From the NCBI GenBank assembly GCA_963837815.1, contig CAWIOS010000022.1:3494-67493 (forward strand): a stretch of 64,000 nucleotides of DNA, written 5' to 3'. The notes under the pieces are model-generated. The model did not search any database. It saw only the letters and a list, made by a program, of their open reading frames with translations, and was not told where the DNA came from. The position numbers were made by a program, and so were the translations under genes. Below, in pieces: positions 1-8,308 of the stretch (positions are counted from its first letter, which is position 1; the number at the start of each line of letters is the position of its first letter). Origin of the DNA: Fen-1273 sp963837815 (GTDB lineage Bacteria; Bacteroidota; Ignavibacteria; UBA10030; UBA6906).

Positions 1-1
1 T

Positions 2-616
2 CTCGCGACGCAGAGCTTTCACGAAACGAAGAACTTCGTCTGCGGGGAAGGGGGAGCGCTCCTCCTCAACGACCCGTCGTACGTCGAGCGTGCGGAGATC
101 ATCCGCGAGAAGGGGACCGACAGGAGCAGGTTTTTCAGGGGCCAGGTCGACAAGTACACCTGGGTCGACCTCGGGTCAAGCTATCTCCCCTCCGATATGC
201 TTGCCGCCTTCCTCCTCGGTCAGCTCGAAGCGAGGGAGCTCGTGCAGGCGAACCGGAGGAAGATCTGGGAGCGGTACGAGTCCGGCATCGCGCACTGGGC
301 GGCGGAAGCGGGGATCGGGCTTCCGTGTATTCCGCCGGGATGCGAGCATCCCTATCACATGTACTACGTGCTGACCCCTTCACTGGAGAGACGCCAGGCG
401 CTCATCGCATTTCTCAGGGAGAGAGAGATTTCGGCGGTCTTTCACTACCTGCCCCTCCACCTCTCGGCAATGGGACGGCGGTTCGGAGGCAAACCCGGAG
501 ACTGTCCAGTGACGGAGGATGTGAGCGAGAGGCTGGTCCGGCTTCCGTTCTACTACGGTCTGACCGAGGAAGACCAGGAGTGCGTGATACGGGCGCTCAG
601 GGAGTTCTTCACATGA
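2..616 (+). CDS. rffA: dTDP-4-amino-4,6-dideoxygalactose transaminase (RffA/WecE-like), 5' truncated by window edge
   Basis: This is the C-terminal 204 residues of a PLP-dependent DegT/DnrJ/EryC1 aminotransferase. The fragment starts inside the cofactor site: SFHETKN is the RffA-type motif and its Lys (codon 29-31) should form the PLP aldimine, followed by the glycine-rich stretch CGEGGALLLND. The family converts dTDP-4-keto-6-deoxyglucose to the 4-amino sugar for surface polysaccharide. RffA rather than a general DegT protein is favoured by this motif and by the following GTDRSRF and DLGSSYLPSD segments. The end is a normal TGA at 614. The next gene starts 61 bases downstream and is unrelated in function. 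The N-terminal half and any operon partners lie outside the window. Confidence 0.85.
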   Translation, partial: LATQSFHETKNFVCGEGGALLLNDPSYVERAEIIREKGTDRSRFFRGQVDKYTWVDLGSSYLPSDMLAAFLLGQLEARELVQANRRKIWERYESGIAHWAAEAGIGLPCIPPGCEHPYHMYYVLTPSLERRQALIAFLREREISAVFHYLPLHLSAMGRRFGGKPGDCPVTEDVSERLVRLPFYYGLTEEDQECVIRALREFFT

Positions 617-677
617 GGCAACTTACCGCTCTGTACAACGTTAACAGAAGAGGATTGGTGACGTCCCGGGAGCATCA

Positions 678-3449
678 ATGAGCGTTTTTGACAGATATCC
701 GATTATTGTGCGGCCGTTGTTCGGCCTCCTGGCGGCGGTCCTCACCGCCGGGGCCTGGATTACGTTTGTCAACTACGCCGGTTCGCCGACCGACGAGAAT
801 ATCTTCGCGGATCTGCCGCGCGGCATGAATCTCTGCGTCACGATGACGATCCCTTGTCCCGGCGCGGACTCGCTCCGCCCCGGTGATTTCATCGATAAGA
901 TCAACGGAACCGCTGTCCGCGATTCCTCCGCGTTCGCTTCCCTGCTCGGGTCCGTCCGTTCCGATTCCGTACTGGATCTCGATGTGTACAGGCCCTCGAC
1001 GCTCAATAGCTCGCACCGGAGCGTCCGCCGGGGAGATATCCCCGGTTCCTCCGCGCTCATTGTGCGCAACGTGATCGCGGTGACCGACGTGACTCCGGGA
1101 GGGGCATCGGACAGGGCGGGGCTCAAAGTTGGAGACCTCCTCTTCGGGATCAACGGGGGGGGGTTCAAGACCGCCCAGGAGGCTGATCTCCTCCTTCGCC
1201 GCGGGCAGACCGGGAAGACCATCGTGTACGAAGCCCTGCGGAACAACGAGAAACTGAATCTCAACGTCACGCTTGCGCGCTTCGGCATGCCGCTGGCGCT
1301 CCTCATCCTCAGCTTCTCGGGGATGTTCATGATGGGCGTGGGGGCGTTCATTGCGCTGAGACGTCCCCGTATACGCGCCGCCCGGATTCTGGGGCTTGCG
1401 CTCCTTCTCGTGGGCTACTTCTTTGCGGCGACCTTCGTCCGCCGCGATATCGACGTCAACCTCTTTGTCAGGGTGCGTGACATCCTCCTGGCGGCGTCCA
1501 TTATCGCCGGTACGGCTATCGCGATGCGGTCGATGGCGTTCTTTCCCAAGGAGCGGCCCGATATACTCGCCCGGCGCTGGATTCCCTGGGTCTACGGCGT
1601 CATCGGGGCCGTCATGTTAACCTTCTCGCTCCTCAAGATGGCGGTGGTCGCGAACACCGGAATCGTCGTTCTCATTCTGTTCCACATCGTCCTCTCCCTG
1701 ATCTACAGGAAGGGTGCGACGGCGGAAAGCAGGAAAATGGCGGCTCCGATATACCGGGCCTGGAGTGCGCTCGGCGTGTATCTCATCGCGCTCATCGTCA
1801 TCCAGACAATCGGGGGAACGACTGACACCGGACTGAAATCCGTCATACCGTTCGGCATCCTCATCTTCGCGGTCACGCTGACGTACCTGTACGTGATCGG
1901 GAGGTACCGGCTCCTCGACCTCAACCTCCGGATCAGGCGGAACATACAATATTCGCTCGTTTCTGTCGCATGGGGGATTCTCCTGGCGACGGTTCTTGTG
2001 AACGTGTTCTTTGCGCTCTCATCGGCCGATTTTCATCTCCCTGCGATACTGATCCATGGGACGACGATTGAGGCGGTGGACGACCCTGCCTCCGGAGGGT
2101 TGAAAGAGTGGACAAACCGGCTTGCGCTCATTTCCATCGGCACGGCGGCGTGGTACATCCTCTGGCGCATCCGGAAGCTGGGGCAGGACTGGCTCGACAG
2201 AAAATACTACAGGGCGCGGTACGACTACCGTCATGCCGTGGGCGAACTCACGGAAGTCCTGGCGACGAAACTGAGCATGGCTGATATCGGCGCTGCGCTG
2301 ACGGAAAAGATCGCCGATCTCGTCCGCGTGAAGCGGGCCGGCGTCTTCTTCTTCCGCGGCAATGAGGTTTCCGCGTGCCGCGTGGGGCACGGGTTCGACC
2401 TCCCGGTGTGGGAGCGATTCTGCACTATCGTGGAGAAGGACCTCTCGAACGTTCTGGGGCAAGCCGGTGAGCAGATTCACGTCGACTATCTGCCGCCGGC
2501 GCTGAAGGAGGCGTTCCGTACGTACGCACTGTACCTCATTGTCCCCGTCCGCTCCCGGGAACGGCTTCTCGGTGCCATCGTCCTCGGGGAGAAGCTCTCC
2601 GAGGCGACGTACCGGAGGGAGGACTATGAGTTTCTGGCGGCGGCGGCGGTGCAGGCGGCAATGGCGATGGAGAATGCGTTCCTCTATGAAGAGCTGGCGG
2701 AACAGGAGAGGATGAAACACGAACTTGCGATCGCCCGCCGCATCCAGCTTGCGTCGCTCCCCCAGAAAACCCCGGTCATCAAGGGGCTTGATATCGCCGG
2801 GACCTCCATCCCGGCGCTGGAGGTCGGCGGTGATTTCTTTGATTATCTGAACGGAAGCAAGGACCGTCTTACGGTCGTTGTCGGCGACGTGAGCGGGAAG
2901 GGGACCTCGGCCGCGCTCTACATGTCGAAGGTCCAGGGGATTCTCCGCTCTTTGCACGGGTTCGACCTTTCTCCCGCCGATCTGTTCATCCGGGCAAACC
3001 GGCTCCTCTGCGGCGACATGGAAAAAAGCTCGTTCGTGACGGCGGTCGGGGCCTCGTTTGACCCGCAGGAGCGTTCGTTCCTCCTCGCCCGGGCAGGCCA
3101 CCTCCCGCTCTATCATTACCGTGCGGCGGAGGGGTGCGTTGTGGCAATCACTCCGCGGGGACTGGGACTGGGACTCAACAACGCGGGAGTATTCTCCTCG
3201 GAGATCGAAGAGAAAGTCGTCGCGTACGGGCCTGGCGACGTCCTCCTGTTCGTCACGGACGGTCTGACCGAGGCGCACAACAGGGGAGGGGATCTCTTCG
3301 GTGAGGAGCGGCTGATGAGTTTCCTCCCGGGGAAGGCGGGGGGAGACGCGGCATCGATCCGCGACGCTCTCGTCGGCGAGGTCGCCGCATTCTCCGAGGG
3401 GGCCGTGCAGCACGACGACGAGACGATCGTCGTCATCAAAGGACTGTGA
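678..3449 (+). CDS. Membrane PDZ-GAF-PP2C (SpoIIE/RsbU-type) serine phosphatase
   Basis: A 923-residue multidomain signalling protein. Visible order: a membrane anchor (about 10-30); two tandem PDZ-like modules (about 40-105 and 128-198, each with a ...GDxxxxING core); a block of hydrophobic helices (about 205-500); a GAF-like domain (about 529-670); and a SpoIIE-type PPM phosphatase (about 686-920). The phosphatase keeps its metal-binding acidic motifs EVGGDFFDY, VVGDVSGKGTSAA and FVTDGLTEAH. By family knowledge it would dephosphorylate a Ser/Thr anti-anti-sigma factor in a partner-switching cascade. No such partner is in the window. PDZ modules ahead of a membrane block are an unusual sensor for this phosphatase class and suggest sensing of envelope peptides or misfolded proteins, which is inference. 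It starts at the ATG after AGCATCA. Confidence 0.85.
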   Translation: MSVFDRYPIIVRPLFGLLAAVLTAGAWITFVNYAGSPTDENIFADLPRGMNLCVTMTIPCPGADSLRPGDFIDKINGTAVRDSSAFASLLGSVRSDSVLDLDVYRPSTLNSSHRSVRRGDIPGSSALIVRNVIAVTDVTPGGASDRAGLKVGDLLFGINGGGFKTAQEADLLLRRGQTGKTIVYEALRNNEKLNLNVTLARFGMPLALLILSFSGMFMMGVGAFIALRRPRIRAARILGLALLLVGYFFAATFVRRDIDVNLFVRVRDILLAASIIAGTAIAMRSMAFFPKERPDILARRWIPWVYGVIGAVMLTFSLLKMAVVANTGIVVLILFHIVLSLIYRKGATAESRKMAAPIYRAWSALGVYLIALIVIQTIGGTTDTGLKSVIPFGILIFAVTLTYLYVIGRYRLLDLNLRIRRNIQYSLVSVAWGILLATVLVNVFFALSSADFHLPAILIHGTTIEAVDDPASGGLKEWTNRLALISIGTAAWYILWRIRKLGQDWLDRKYYRARYDYRHAVGELTEVLATKLSMADIGAALTEKIADLVRVKRAGVFFFRGNEVSACRVGHGFDLPVWERFCTIVEKDLSNVLGQAGEQIHVDYLPPALKEAFRTYALYLIVPVRSRERLLGAIVLGEKLSEATYRREDYEFLAAAAVQAAMAMENAFLYEELAEQERMKHELAIARRIQLASLPQKTPVIKGLDIAGTSIPALEVGGDFFDYLNGSKDRLTVVVGDVSGKGTSAALYMSKVQGILRSLHGFDLSPADLFIRANRLLCGDMEKSSFVTAVGASFDPQERSFLLARAGHLPLYHYRAAEGCVVAITPRGLGLGLNNAGVFSSEIEEKVVAYGPGDVLLFVTDGLTEAHNRGGDLFGEERLMSFLPGKAGGDAASIRDALVGEVAAFSEGAVQHDDETIVVIKGL

Positions 3450-3474
3450 CATTGCCTGAAGGAAGAGGTGCATC

Positions 3475-4494
3475 ATGATCATTGTCATGAACGCCCGTGC
3501 GACGCCGGCAGACGTGGACCACGTGGTGGACCGGGTGAAGGAACTCGGGCTCAAGGCGCATCTTTCGCAGGGAGTGGAGCGGACGATCATCGGCGTAATC
3601 GGCGATGAGCGGCTTCTGAAGAAAGAGCAGTTTTCGCTTCTCCCCTTTGTGGAAGACGTCATACCGATACTCAAGCCGTACAAGCTAGCAAGCAGGGAAT
3701 TCAGGCGAGAGAACACCGTCGTCGACGTCGCCGGCGTGAAATTCGGGAACGGGCATCTCGCAGTGATCGCGGGCCCGTGCTCCGTCGAAAGCGAGGAACA
3801 GCTCCTGACGACCGCGCGGGCCGTAAAGGAAGCCGGGGCTGGACTTCTCCGCGGGGGCGCGTACAAGCCGCGGACGAGCCCGTACGCGTTCCAGGGTCTC
3901 GGTGAGGAGGGGCTCAGGCTTCTTGCCGTTGCGCGCAGGGAAACCGGCATGGGGATCGTCACCGAGGTCATGGAGTCGTCCGAGGTGGACATTGTCGCAA
4001 AATATGCGGATCTCCTCCAGGTGGGTGCGCGGAACATGCATAACACGAAGCTCCTCCGGGCGCTCTCGGGCGTCGGGAAGCCGGTCCTTCTCAAGAGGAA
4101 CTTCGCCGCGACGTTGAACGAGTTCCTGATGAGCGCCGAGTACCTCCTTTCGGGAGGGAACGCGAACGTCATACTGTGCGAAAGGGGGATCCGGACATTC
4201 GTGGAGTACACGAGGAACACGCTCGACCTGAACGTCGTTCCGGCCGTCAAGCAGCTCTCCCACCTGCCGATAATCGTCGATCCGAGCCACGGGACGGGCC
4301 GCCACGATTTCGTCCTCCCGATGAGCCGGGCGGCGGTCGCCGCGGGGGCGGACGGGCTCATGATCGAAGTCCACCCGCACCCGGCGGAAGCGTTTTCGGA
4401 CGGCGAACAGTCTCTGACACCCGAGGTGTTTGCAAACCTGATGCGCGAGGTCAGGGAGGTCGAACGGGCGCTGCACGTGACGGCAGGAGCCTGA
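3475..4494 (+). CDS. aroF: 3-deoxy-7-phosphoheptulonate (DAHP) synthase, type I beta with N-terminal ferredoxin-like domain
   Basis: A 339-residue enzyme catalysing PEP plus erythrose-4-phosphate to DAHP, the entry step of the shikimate pathway, in the cytosol. Residues 1-70 form the ferredoxin-like regulatory domain typical of Thermotoga-type DAHP synthase. The barrel follows with signature motifs VIAGPCSVES, GGAYKPRTSPYAFQG, GARNMHN, LLKRN and DPSHGTGR. The length equals that of the Thermotoga enzyme (about 338). The N-terminal domain predicts feedback inhibition by an aromatic amino acid. It follows the phosphatase gene after 25 bases and precedes the metallophosphoesterase by 8 bases, so it is probably co-transcribed. 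GGAAGAGG lies just before the ATG. Confidence 0.95.
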   Translation: MIIVMNARATPADVDHVVDRVKELGLKAHLSQGVERTIIGVIGDERLLKKEQFSLLPFVEDVIPILKPYKLASREFRRENTVVDVAGVKFGNGHLAVIAGPCSVESEEQLLTTARAVKEAGAGLLRGGAYKPRTSPYAFQGLGEEGLRLLAVARRETGMGIVTEVMESSEVDIVAKYADLLQVGARNMHNTKLLRALSGVGKPVLLKRNFAATLNEFLMSAEYLLSGGNANVILCERGIRTFVEYTRNTLDLNVVPAVKQLSHLPIIVDPSHGTGRHDFVLPMSRAAVAAGADGLMIEVHPHPAEAFSDGEQSLTPEVFANLMREVREVERALHVTAGA

Positions 4495-4502
4495 CCGCCA
4501 CG

Positions 4503-5666
4503 ATGAAGTCGGCAAGCCTGGTCATCTTTCTCGGCGTATTCTTCACGCTCTACGGTCTCATCAACTTCTACATATTCATCCGGGGCTGGCAGGCGATGCC
4601 GCCGGATTCCTTCCTGCATGCACCGTATGTTGCCGCGTTCCTGTTTCTCTCACTCTCGTTCATCGCGGGGCGGTTCATGGAGCGGGCCTGGATTTCACCC
4701 GTTTCGTCGGTCCTGGTCTGGACCGGATCGTTCTGGCTCGCCGCGATGCTGTATGCCGTGCTGGGAATCGTCCTGCTCGACCTGCTGCGTCTCGTGAACG
4801 CGCTTGTCCCGTTCTTTCCCCCGGCCGTCATCGGGAACTATGGTGCGGCGAAATCCGTGACGGGACTTGTGCTGGCCGCCGTTATCACCGTCGTCGTTGC
4901 GGCGGGGCATTTCAATGCGCTGCACCCCCGGATCCGCGAGATCGACCTGACGGTAAGGAAAAAAACCACGGGAGCGGATACGCTCAGGATCGTGGCGGCA
5001 TCCGACATTCACCTGGGAACGATAATCGGCCGGAAACGACTTCAGTCGATCGTCGACCGGATCAACAGCCTCCGGCCGGACGTCGTGCTCCTTCCCGGGG
5101 ACATAGTCGACGAGGACCTGGGGCCGGTCATCCGGGAGAATCTCGGCGAGACGCTCAGGAAGATCATATCGCCCCGCGGCGTGTTCGCCGTGACGGGGAA
5201 TCACGAATACATCGGGGGGGCCGAACGCGCCTGTGCGTACCTGGCCGAGCACGGCATCACGATGCTGCGGGACAGCGTGGCGCGTCTCGAAGGGGGGATG
5301 TTCATCGTCGGCCGGGAAGACAGGAGCAGCGCAGGGTTCGGGGGGGGGAAGAGGAAGCCCCTCGACTCGCTGATGGCGGAAGTCGACGCCGCGTACCCGG
5401 TGGTGCTGATGGACCACCAGCCATTCGGTCTCGGCGAAGCGGCGGGAAAGGGAATTGATATACAGCTTTCCGGGCACACGCACCACGGGCAGCTCTGGCC
5501 GCTCAACCTGATCACAAAGGGAGTGTACGAGATAAGCTGGGGAGAAGGTGTGAAAGGAGACACGCACTACTACGTCTCAAGCGGCGTCGGGACGTGGGGA
5601 CCCCCCGTCAGAACGGGGAACCATCCGGAAATTCTTCTCATACGGCTCCGCATCGCGGGCGCCTGA
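4503..5666 (+). CDS. Membrane-anchored calcineurin-like metallophosphoesterase (YkuE/YaeI type)
   Basis: 387 residues. The first 140 or so hold four to five hydrophobic helices. The C-terminal half is a metallophosphatase domain with all dimetal motifs: DIHLG (DxH), LLPGDIVDED (GDxxD), GNHEY (GNHE) and SGHTHHGQ (GHxH). Related YkuE/YaeI proteins hydrolyse phosphodiester bonds of lipids such as UDP-diacylglucosamine analogues at the membrane, but the substrate here cannot be told from sequence. The start chosen is the ATG 8 bases after aroF. In-frame codons further upstream exist but only overlap aroF. It ends 5 bases before the convergent apaG stop, leaving no room for a terminator. Confidence 0.85.
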   Translation: MKSASLVIFLGVFFTLYGLINFYIFIRGWQAMPPDSFLHAPYVAAFLFLSLSFIAGRFMERAWISPVSSVLVWTGSFWLAAMLYAVLGIVLLDLLRLVNALVPFFPPAVIGNYGAAKSVTGLVLAAVITVVVAAGHFNALHPRIREIDLTVRKKTTGADTLRIVAASDIHLGTIIGRKRLQSIVDRINSLRPDVVLLPGDIVDEDLGPVIRENLGETLRKIISPRGVFAVTGNHEYIGGAERACAYLAEHGITMLRDSVARLEGGMFIVGREDRSSAGFGGGKRKPLDSLMAEVDAAYPVVLMDHQPFGLGEAAGKGIDIQLSGHTHHGQLWPLNLITKGVYEISWGEGVKGDTHYYVSSGVGTWGPPVRTGNHPEILLIRLRIAGA

Positions 5667-5671
5667 CGGCC

Positions 5672-6055
5672 TCAATTCGCGGCCGCCCTGAGGACGAATC
5701 GGGGAATGGCCACCGAGAACCGGTCTCCCCCGGGACGTTCCATGAGGTACGTCCCCTCCATCGAGCCTTCAAACGTCTCCAGGATTGAATAACTGCTGTA
5801 CTCGTGCGCACCGCCCGGCGGTATCACGGGCTGTTGACCGATGACTCCCTCTCCCTCCACCTCCTGGACGTTGCCGTTCCCGTTTGTAATGAACCAGTGC
5901 CGGCGGAGGAGCCGGATCTGCTCTATCCCCTGGTTTTCGATCCGCACGAAATAGGCGAATACGAATTTCCGCTCGATGGAGTTGGATTGCCCGTCCAGGT
6001 AGACAGGGCGCACGGTGACGGTGATGTTGTCTGTTGTTGCGGCGTACGTCTGCAT
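5672..6055 (-). CDS. apaG: ApaG-domain protein
   Basis: 127 residues, the full length of the single-domain ApaG family. This is a fibronectin-III/Ig-like beta sandwich first noted for an effect on Co2+ efflux and Ap4A metabolism in enterobacteria. Recognisable features are the start TTDNITVTV, the central RRHWFITN(G)NG with EVEGEGVIGQQPVI, and the GTYLM near the end. It is the last gene of a minus-strand run (S9 peptidase, amn, kelch, unknown, ybaK, apaG). The 67-base gap after ybaK holds a strong G+C hairpin. Its molecular role is unsettled in the family, so only the family call is firm. Confidence 0.9.
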   Translation of the reverse strand: MQTYAATTDNITVTVRPVYLDGQSNSIERKFVFAYFVRIENQGIEQIRLLRRHWFITNGNGNVQEVEGEGVIGQQPVIPPGGAHEYSSYSILETFEGSMEGTYLMERPGGDRFSVAIPRFVLRAAAN

Positions 6056-6079
6056 ACAGAAGAAAACACCCGGGTCCCC

Positions 6080-6114
6080 GGACCGGTTCCCCCTTCCCCG
6101 GGGGAGCCGCCGGT
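6080..6114 (-). promoter_or_regulatory. G+C-rich hairpin between ybaK and apaG
   Basis: Outer arms GACCGG (6080-6085) and CCGGTC (6109-6114) pair perfectly. Inside, TTCCCCC (6086-6092) can pair with GGGGGAG (6099-6105), leaving a three-base bulge and a six-base loop. No T run follows on the minus strand, so it is not a classical terminator. It could attenuate or stabilise the ybaK-apaG message. Function is inferred only from position. Confidence 0.35.
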
Positions 6115-6122
6115 CACCGCGC

Positions 6123-6617
6123 TCACACGGGAAGTATGCCGACGCTCACTTCCGTCAGGGGGAGTGCGCGCCTGATGTCGGAGGGAGTGATCGAGAAGAG
6201 AAACCCCCGTTTCCCCCCGTTGATGAAGACGCGGGGGAGCGAGAATATCGTCCCCTCCGCATAGACGGGGAGCTCCGTGCGCGTTCCGAACGGGCTCGTC
6301 CCACCGACAACGTAGCCGGTCCGCCGCATCGCCTGTTCCGGGGAGGAGGGAGAGACGGTTTTGACCTTCAGGACGCGGGCGAGTTCTTTCGTCGAGACCT
6401 CCCGGTCGCCGTGCATGAGGACGATGAGCCCTTTCCCCCGCTCGTCTTCCATCACAAGAGTCTTGACGACCGCATGCTCGGGGACGCCGAGCGCCGACGC
6501 GGCGGCCGCGGTGCCGCCGTGCTCCACGTACCTGTAAAGATGCACATCGAACGGAATGTCCTTTTCCCGGAGGAAACGGACCGCGGTGGTAACGGGGTAA
6601 TCAGTTGCGCGAGTCAC
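6123..6617 (-). CDS. ybaK: Cys-tRNA(Pro)/Cys-tRNA(Cys) deacylase, YbaK/EbsC family
   Basis: 164 residues, matching the family length of about 155-165. YbaK proteins are free-standing editing domains that hydrolyse Cys mischarged on tRNA(Pro). Visible family marks are the N-terminal TTAVRFLREKDIPFDVHLY, the central VVKTLVM with the conserved catalytic-site Lys, VLMHGDREVSTKELAR, and the glycine-rich GGTSPFGTR loop near VFINGGKRG. It overlaps the upstream gene by 17 bases, so translation is probably coupled. It starts at the ATG read from the CAT at 6615-6617. The call is confident at family level. Cys-tRNA substrate preference is inherited from characterised homologues. Confidence 0.92.
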   Translation of the reverse strand: MTRATDYPVTTAVRFLREKDIPFDVHLYRYVEHGGTAAAASALGVPEHAVVKTLVMEDERGKGLIVLMHGDREVSTKELARVLKVKTVSPSSPEQAMRRTGYVVGGTSPFGTRTELPVYAEGTIFSLPRVFINGGKRGFLFSITPSDIRRALPLTEVSVGILPV

Positions 6618-7188
6618 GGGAGTATGCGTCGAATACCCCCGGAAGGAGGTCGAGCGTTATTCCGCGGGAGCTGTTGCCGTTCCCGGGGGGCTCGATGCCG
6701 ATTGTGCCGAGTTTCATCTCCACGTCGTATTCACCGAGGAGCGTGTCAAGGAGAAGGAGGGCGAGTGCGAGGTAACGGGAATGCTCCGCGTGCGTGTACC
6801 CCGGCATGTAGAGGACGATCCCTCCGCCGGGACCGCCGGCGGGAATCTCGAACCGGATCGTGTCGGGGGAGAGCGTAAGCCCCCCGATGGCGAACTTCCC
6901 CCCGAGCGGGCGCCGCTGCCTGTAGCGGACGACCTGCCACCGGCCGAGCTGCGGCGCGCCCTCTGCAAGCGCTTCGACCGCCGGGAAAGCCTCGCGGATC
7001 CCCCCGGCACTTATCACGATCGTTCTCTTCCCTTCTTCGAGCGGGCCGATGTCAAACTCGAGGTCCGGGTGCACCCGCTCGATCAGTTCCCTGAGCCCGG
7101 TGCCGGATTCCGCCCCCCCGTAGATGGCTTCCTCCTCGCGCAGGAAACCCCGCCAGAACTCGCGTATTGCTACTTCCTGAAGAGCCAT
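6601..7188 (-). CDS. Conserved-looking protein of unknown function
   Basis: 195 residues, soluble, acidic, with no signal peptide or membrane segment. The layout is an N-terminal FW..FL...E helix, then alternating strands such as LEFDIGPLEEGKRTIVISA, then AFPAVEALAEGAPQLGRW, then a C-terminal IGIEPPG loop. I recall similar FW-start proteins in many bacteria but cannot attach a function. The start overlaps the kelch gene stop by 19 bases and the end overlaps ybaK by 17 bases, so it sits firmly inside the operon and is likely translated. Glycine-rich GGPGGGIVLYMPGYTH may be a surface loop. No catalytic motif is recognised. Confidence 0.7.
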   Translation of the reverse strand: MALQEVAIREFWRGFLREEEAIYGGAESGTGLRELIERVHPDLEFDIGPLEEGKRTIVISAGGIREAFPAVEALAEGAPQLGRWQVVRYRQRRPLGGKFAIGGLTLSPDTIRFEIPAGGPGGGIVLYMPGYTHAEHSRYLALALLLLDTLLGEYDVEMKLGTIGIEPPGNGNSSRGITLDLLPGVFDAYSRDSRN

Positions 7189-7961
7189 GCCCTGTCCGTT
7201 GTCTCCCCTCTGTCGTCATATCCGCCGAGCAGCAGGACGGACCCCGTATACAATGTCGTTGCGGTGGAATAGAAATACGGCCGGTCGAGAACCGCGGCGA
7301 CGGAGGGCTCGACTTCCCCCCCCGCGGAGTTCAATATCTCAATCGCCGGATCCCCTCCCGCGACGACAAGGCTGCCGTCCGCGAGGGGTGCAACCGACAT
7401 GGCGAGCCTGGCCCGGGGACGCTTCAAGTCCGGTATCCTGACGAATCTTCCCCCCGCGATGTCGTACCGTTCGATCAGTGCGAGGTCCCCTCTCCACGTC
7501 GTCTCGTCCGTCCCCCCCAGTATCAGGATTTCCCCCCTTGAAAGGCCGACGGCCGCGTGCTTGCAGCGGGGCGCCGCCATGTCGCCTGCCGGCGTGAACG
7601 TCCCGGCGTCCGGGTCGTAGAGTTCGGATGAGGAGAGAACATCGTCGCGCCGTGTCATCCCCCCGGTGATGAGAACCCGCCCGCCCGGGATGCGTATCGC
7701 GGTGTGGGAATACCGGGGCACGGTCATGGCCCCGGTCGCCGTGAACGATTTTGTCGCGGGATCGAATACTTCCGCGCTCGCAGTCACGTCGCGGCCCGTC
7801 CCGCCGCAGATCAGGACGCGCCCGTCGTTCAGGAGCGTCGCCGTGCACGCACCCCTGCGCATCGTCATGCTCCCGATCGTCGTGAACTTTTCGCTCACGG
7901 GATCATACAGTTCCGCGCTCGATATGACGCCCATGAGATTCCATCCCCCGGCAATCAGCAC
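7170..7961 (-). CDS. Kelch-repeat beta-propeller protein, C-terminal part of a frameshifted gene
   Basis: Contains about five and a half kelch blades, each closing with a ...VLI.GG motif: VLIAGGW, VLICGGT, VLITGGM, ILILGGT, VVAGGD and VLLLGGY. Reading continues from the upstream piece at 7955-8284 once a single G is added to the six-G run (C run 7969-7974 on the plus strand). The joined protein reads HTATLLRGGG then LVLIAGGW, a normal blade. Whole gene: about 370 residues with a signal peptide and seven blades, the usual number for a closed propeller. The annotated start ATG is only the first in-frame codon after the break. Kelch propellers bind proteins or sugars; no partner is evident. Confidence 0.75.
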   Translation of the reverse strand: MLIAGGWNLMGVISSAELYDPVSEKFTTIGSMTMRRGACTATLLNDGRVLICGGTGRDVTASAEVFDPATKSFTATGAMTVPRYSHTAIRIPGGRVLITGGMTRRDDVLSSSELYDPDAGTFTPAGDMAAPRCKHAAVGLSRGEILILGGTDETTWRGDLALIERYDIAGGRFVRIPDLKRPRARLAMSVAPLADGSLVVAGGDPAIEILNSAGGEVEPSVAAVLDRPYFYSTATTLYTGSVLLLGGYDDRGETTDRAWLFRK

Positions 7962-8284
7962 GAGCCCTCCCCCCTGAGGAGTGTCGCGGTGTGCCCTCCC
8001 CGGGCATAGGCCATTTCGCCCGTGGCGCTGAATTTGTTCGTCCGCGGATCGAAGAGTTCGGCGCTCGAAGTGTAGATCTCGTCCTCCCGCCCCGGGGTTT
8101 TCCGGAACCCTCCCGCGATAAGCACCCTCCCGTCCGGGAGGAGCGTGGCCGTATGGGACGCCCGTTCCTCCGTCATCGCGCCGAACGGCTTGAGGAGGGG
8201 AGGCGGCGGTGTCCCGCGGGACCCCGCATCGGGAAGGGAGGCAACGAGCGCAAACAGGATCGGGAGGAGGGAGAGTGTGCTCAT
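7955..8284 (-). CDS. Kelch-repeat beta-propeller protein, N-terminal part of a frameshifted gene
   Basis: 109 residues: a Sec signal peptide (MSTLSLLPILFALVASLP, cleavage near residue 20), a proline-rich linker, and the first kelch blade (HTATLLPDGRVLIAGGF), ending prematurely as RGEGSC-stop. The true continuation is the 7170-7961 piece in the next frame. A one-base deficit in the G run at 7969-7974 explains the break. It sits 24 bases after amn in the same operon. The mature protein would be periplasmic or surface exposed. Whether the break is real, phase-variable or a sequencing error cannot be decided from one sequence. Confidence 0.7.
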   Translation of the reverse strand: MSTLSLLPILFALVASLPDAGSRGTPPPPLLKPFGAMTEERASHTATLLPDGRVLIAGGFRKTPGREDEIYTSSAELFDPRTNKFSATGEMAYARGGHTATLLRGEGSC

Positions 8285-8308
8285 GGGTGTCCCGTCGTGT
8301 ATTCCGCC

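Noticed and set aside
2019..4619. Long minus-strand open frame (866 codons) opposite the phosphatase and DAHP synthase genes
   Set aside because: It is antisense to two well-supported genes, is Arg/Ser/Pro-rich, and shows no domain; such frames are common opposite G+C-rich genes.
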